Below are positions 19,321-21,550 of a DNA stretch of 21,550 nt, piece after piece. Under the pieces are notes generated by a model. That model had not been told where the DNA came from. It was given only the letters and a program-made list of their open reading frames with translations, and did no database searches. Made by a program: the position numbers and the translations under genes. The DNA comes from an uncultured Candidatus Melainabacteria bacterium (lineage in GTDB: Bacteria; Cyanobacteriota; Vampirovibrionia; Gastranaerophilales; Gastranaerophilaceae), in the NCBI GenBank assembly GCA_934777245.1, contig CAKVND010000040.1:1-21550 (forward strand), written 5' to 3'. Every line of letters begins with the position of its first letter. The stretch's first letter is position 1.

Positions 19321-19349
19321 ATTATAGCATGATTTTGCAACATTTTCAA
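19321..19349 (-). promoter_or_regulatory. Promoter of the HigB-like toxin pair
   Basis: Minus strand TTGAAA (19344-19349), 17-base spacer, TATAAT (19321-19326), 9 bases to the ATG. The mRNA would have a leader of at most about 2-3 bases, and no ribosome binding site is present. Confidence 0.65.
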
Positions 19350-19448
19350 GTTCTTTAAGCTTATATAATGATATTGGCAATTATTAACTCATACATAAAC
19401 AGTATTAATTATTGAGAAAATATGATATAATTGATTTCAAGAGGGAAA

Positions 19449-19691
19449 ATGGAAGAAATTTTTGAAGTTGAGAAACTAAATTGTATTAGAAATGAAATGA
19501 CACACCTGTGGGGGACGGCTTGCGCTACATTGGGTGGTTCTGCACTTTTATTTGTATCGTCGAATGCGAATAACTTATATTATTTGATAGGCACATTAGG
19601 TGTTGTAATAGCTTTAGTTATGGCAAATTCGTATTTTGTAAGACGAAACGAAATAATGAAAATTTTAAAGAAAATGGAGAGTAGAAAATGA
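19449..19691 (+). CDS. 80-aa membrane protein, two helices
   Basis: The ATG at 19449 follows GAGGG closely, and a TATAAT at 19426-19431 would give a leader of about 11 bases; a TTG at 19431 overlaps that promoter and is unlikely as start. Two membrane helices are visible (WGTACATLGGSALLFVSS about residues 22-39, and YLIGTLGVVIALVMANSYF about 46-64), with a basic C-terminal tail (RRNEIMKILKKMESRK). The stop TGA overlaps the next ATG as ATGA, so the two genes are coupled. Divergent from the HigB-like toxin. Function unknown. Confidence 0.65.
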   Translation: MEEIFEVEKLNCIRNEMTHLWGTACATLGGSALLFVSSNANNLYYLIGTLGVVIALVMANSYFVRRNEIMKILKKMESRK

Positions 19692-19795
19692 ATATTCAAA
19701 CATTATCTCATATAACTGCAATTATAAGTATAATAGTCTTTTTTGGATTTTGTGCTTATAAATACACAAAACAAAATCACGATTACAAGTGGTAG
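19688..19795 (+). CDS. 35-aa single-helix membrane protein
   Basis: Begins at the ATGA overlap with the upstream gene. One hydrophobic helix (ITAIISIIVFFGFCAY, about residues 9-24) followed by a short polar tail (KYTKQNHDYKW). The exact overlap and matching topology suggest a small membrane complex with the 80-aa protein. Function unknown. Confidence 0.5.
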   Translation: MNIQTLSHITAIISIIVFFGFCAYKYTKQNHDYKW

Positions 19796-19836
19796 AATCA
19801 ATTTTCAATAGGTGATGTTTAGGGCGCATTGAAAAT

Positions 19837-19859
19837 GTAGGTTGGGGTTTCACCCCAAC
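19837..19859 (+). repeat. REP-like hairpin with GTAG head
   Basis: GTAG then GTTGGGGTTTCACCCCAAC; third copy of the family at 4338 and 15971. Confidence 0.8.
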
Positions 19860-19880
19860 AAAAACTAAAGAAGGTTGAAC

Positions 19881-19947
19881 ACCTCACCCGCAAGGGATGT
19901 GGGGAATGTAGACACCTCACCCTAACCCTCTCCTGTAAGGCGAGGGA
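19881..19947. repeat. CCTCACCC / CCCTAACCCTCTCC repeats
   Basis: Two CCTCACCC units in tandem, the second with CCCTCTCCTGTAAGGCGAGGG, a hairpin of the family at 1055 and 16012. Confidence 0.65.
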
Positions 19948-19990
19948 ATGACCAAGGTTTGTAGAATTGATGTGAAAAAATAAAATTTAA

Positions 19991-20058
19991 TATGAACTTA
20001 TTCACCTATTCACTCATTCACTTATTCACTTGAAAAATACGGAGCGGTTCCCACCGAA
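19991..20058. repeat. Octamer satellite arm and GGAGCGGTTCCCACC element
   Basis: 19991-20031 is the reverse-complement arm of the AGTGAATA family. At 20041-20055 is GGAGCGGTTCCCACC, whose complement GGTGGGAACCGCTCC resembles the start of the GGTGGGAACTGCTTC hairpin at 7785 and 8393. Confidence 0.55.
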
Positions 20059-20078
20059 AAATCAAACGGAGAAAGTAC

Positions 20079-21550
20079 ATGTTACAAGAAGCAACAAGAG
20101 CAATAAATTCAGCATTCAACAACAGTTTTATAAAAAAATTGAGTCAATATCTTCATGATTGTGTTCGTGAAGAAGTTAAGAGTTCAACTTTCAGAAACTT
20201 AAAGGCTGATAAAGACAACAAATGGATATTTCTTGATGGTGAAGATACTTTATTTACGCAAGGGCTTGAGCATTTGCGCTTAGAAGGTTCTGATTCTAAA
20301 TTAACAGAACTTATGATTCAATCCGAAACAAGCCAAAAGGATAAATATTTAATTTACGGCTATTTGTTTTTGGTTGGTAAGTCTAAAACCGGAAAACGTA
20401 ACGAATTTTTGACTCCGCTTTTGTATGCGCCTTGCAAGCTTGAACGTAACGGTGTAAACATCAATTGTATGTTGACTGATGAGTTTTTGTCGCTTAATAC
20501 AGGTGCTTTGACTGCCTTGATGAAAAAATCCGATGATGAAGATGAAACAGAACAGCTTTTAGAAGGTTTGCTTGATGTAGTGCCGACTGTTCCTATTACA
20601 CAAGAAAAAATGGATATTTTCTTAACAACTTTGAAGTCGATTGTTCCTGATATTGACGTGTCTTTGAATCCTGAAAACATAGTTAAAGAAGATAATATTG
20701 CAAAAGATTTTTATAATGAAAAAATTAATTCTGAAAATCTTGATGAAATAATTGAAGAAGAAGATAATAATAAAAAATCACAAATAAAACTTGATAAGAT
20801 TAGTTTGACTAAGCAGTGCGCAATTATTTTGACAAAGCGTCCGTCAGTTACGGCAGGTGTTTTGCACGAACTTACTCAAATTGCTGAAAAACCTAGTGGT
20901 GTTTATCGCGAAACTGTTTTGAATTTGATTAATGAGGAGTATACTCAATCAAAACCTACAGATACACAACAAAAAACACTTGCAGACTTTTTCCCTGTGA
21001 CACCTTTGTCTTTATCAGACGCGCAATTGAATGTTGTTAAAAATGTTGAGAACGCTAAATTAGTGTCAGTTTTTGGGCCTCCGGGGACCGGTAAATCTCA
21101 AACTATTGTAAACCTTGCGGCGCATTTGATTGCTAACGGCAAAACTGTTCTTGTGGCTTCAAGAATGGATAAGGCTGTTGACGTTGTGGCTGAACGTTTG
21201 AACGATTTAGGCGCACCATTTTTAGCCTTGAGAGCCGGACGTTTGAATTATCAAAGAGAATTGAGTATGCAACTTCAAGATTTACTTGCAAATAAAGTGG
21301 ATTTAGATGAAGGTACTGAAAGTTCTATCCTTTGTGATGTTTCAGATATGGAAAAACTTCTGAAAACAATTGCTGATATGGAAAAGAAATCAGAACGTAT
21401 AATTAAATTGGAAAATGAATGGACGAATTTGGATAATGAAATTGCTTTAGAAAAACCAATGCACTCAAATCCGCAATTCATTAAAAGTATTTTAAAAGAA
21501 GATGAGATTAAGCTTGTTGAAAATTGTATAAATTCTTTAAGTCAAAATCT
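20079..21550 (+). CDS. Large superfamily 1 helicase/ATPase, 3' end outside window
   Basis: Open from ATG 20079 (GGAGAAAG just upstream) to the right edge, 490 residues visible. The first ~320 residues are a non-helicase region with DKYLIYGYLFLVGKSKTGKR (about 103-122) and FLTPLLYAPCKLER, a beta-rich module typical of the N-terminus of large bacterial DNA2/Upf1-like helicases; an acidic linker (DEIIEEEDNNKK) lies at about 225-236. The motor begins with a Q-motif (LSLSDAQLNVVKNVENAKLV), then Walker A GPPGTGKS at residues 333-340, and TVLVASRMDKAVDVVAERL (motif Ia). After about 400 a charged coiled coil is inserted. Motifs II-VI must lie beyond the window. Such proteins occur both as housekeeping and as defence components; the neighbours here do not decide it. 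Confidence 0.88.
   Translation, partial: MLQEATRAINSAFNNSFIKKLSQYLHDCVREEVKSSTFRNLKADKDNKWIFLDGEDTLFTQGLEHLRLEGSDSKLTELMIQSETSQKDKYLIYGYLFLVGKSKTGKRNEFLTPLLYAPCKLERNGVNINCMLTDEFLSLNTGALTALMKKSDDEDETEQLLEGLLDVVPTVPITQEKMDIFLTTLKSIVPDIDVSLNPENIVKEDNIAKDFYNEKINSENLDEIIEEEDNNKKSQIKLDKISLTKQCAIILTKRPSVTAGVLHELTQIAEKPSGVYRETVLNLINEEYTQSKPTDTQQKTLADFFPVTPLSLSDAQLNVVKNVENAKLVSVFGPPGTGKSQTIVNLAAHLIANGKTVLVASRMDKAVDVVAERLNDLGAPFLALRAGRLNYQRELSMQLQDLLANKVDLDEGTESSILCDVSDMEKLLKTIADMEKKSERIIKLENEWTNLDNEIALEKPMHSNPQFIKSILKEDEIKLVENCINSLSQN

Noticed and set aside
19312..19380. 23-residue N-terminal extension of the HigB-like toxin
   Set aside because: The TTGAAA-17-TATAAT promoter lies inside it.
1..21550. 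Stop-codon reassignment, as in some gut phages
   Set aside because: TAA, TAG and TGA all end genes at natural lengths, and no gene needs read-through.

Overview
The window is AT-rich and uses the standard genetic code, with TAA, TAG and TGA all ending genes. It looks like the right-hand part of a prophage joined to a bacterial chromosome. The host is probably a gut bacterium of the Gastranaerophilales (Melainabacteria/Vampirovibrionia). That guess rests on low GC, on an N-terminal NPQFKG motif in the protein at 3863-4318 that I associate from memory with that group, and on the gene content; it is moderate confidence only.

Prophage, about 1-14418. The plus-strand late genes are those of a podovirus-like (P22-type) virion: major capsid protein (cut by the left edge), a small capsid-associated protein, a lysozyme-like enzyme, a head-tail adaptor, a beta-propeller tail hub, an Asn/Thr/Ser-rich virion protein, a membrane-anchored coiled-coil protein, two tail-fibre proteins, a BppU-like fibre/baseplate protein, a DUF1353 protein, the large terminase, and a very small tyrosine integrase followed by a perfect 17-bp hairpin. 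Portal, small terminase, regulators and the left attachment site must lie to the left, outside the window. From 8645 to 13748 the genes are tightly packed. From 1 to 8644 they are separated by long intergenic stretches full of host-type palindromic repeats.

Cargo inside the prophage. Several loci do not belong to the virion programme: a candidate type I toxin-antitoxin-like pair (24-residue hydrophobic peptide on the minus strand, about 105-nt antisense RNA on the plus strand; 3477-3660); an FKG-motif membrane protein (3863-4318); a 3.5-copy array of 111-bp units (4359-4745) in which each unit carries a covarying hairpin and a minus-strand 28-codon ORF; a 96-aa protein of unknown role (4961-5251); and two paralogous small membrane proteins on the minus strand (7318-8330) with ideal promoters placed so that the mRNA should be leaderless.

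Chromosome, about 14419-21550. Mostly minus-strand housekeeping or accessory genes: an NfeD/SPFH membrane pair, a DUF1858 CxxC protein, a 49-aa small protein, a ribbon-helix-helix regulator, an orphan sugar-type ABC substrate-binding lipoprotein, a secreted small protein, and a HigB-like toxin with a GGxRxxxGRKP-type partner. On the plus strand are two translationally coupled small membrane proteins and the first ~490 residues of a large superfamily 1 helicase that runs off the right edge.

Across both regions at least six families of short intergenic repeats recur. Two are REP-like hairpins in which several copies carry a GTAG head, one is a covarying GTCATTGTGAGG hairpin, one is a GC-rich CCTCACCC hairpin, and two are AT-rich satellites (octamer AGTGAATA and TGGAAAAT) that often occur as inverted pairs.
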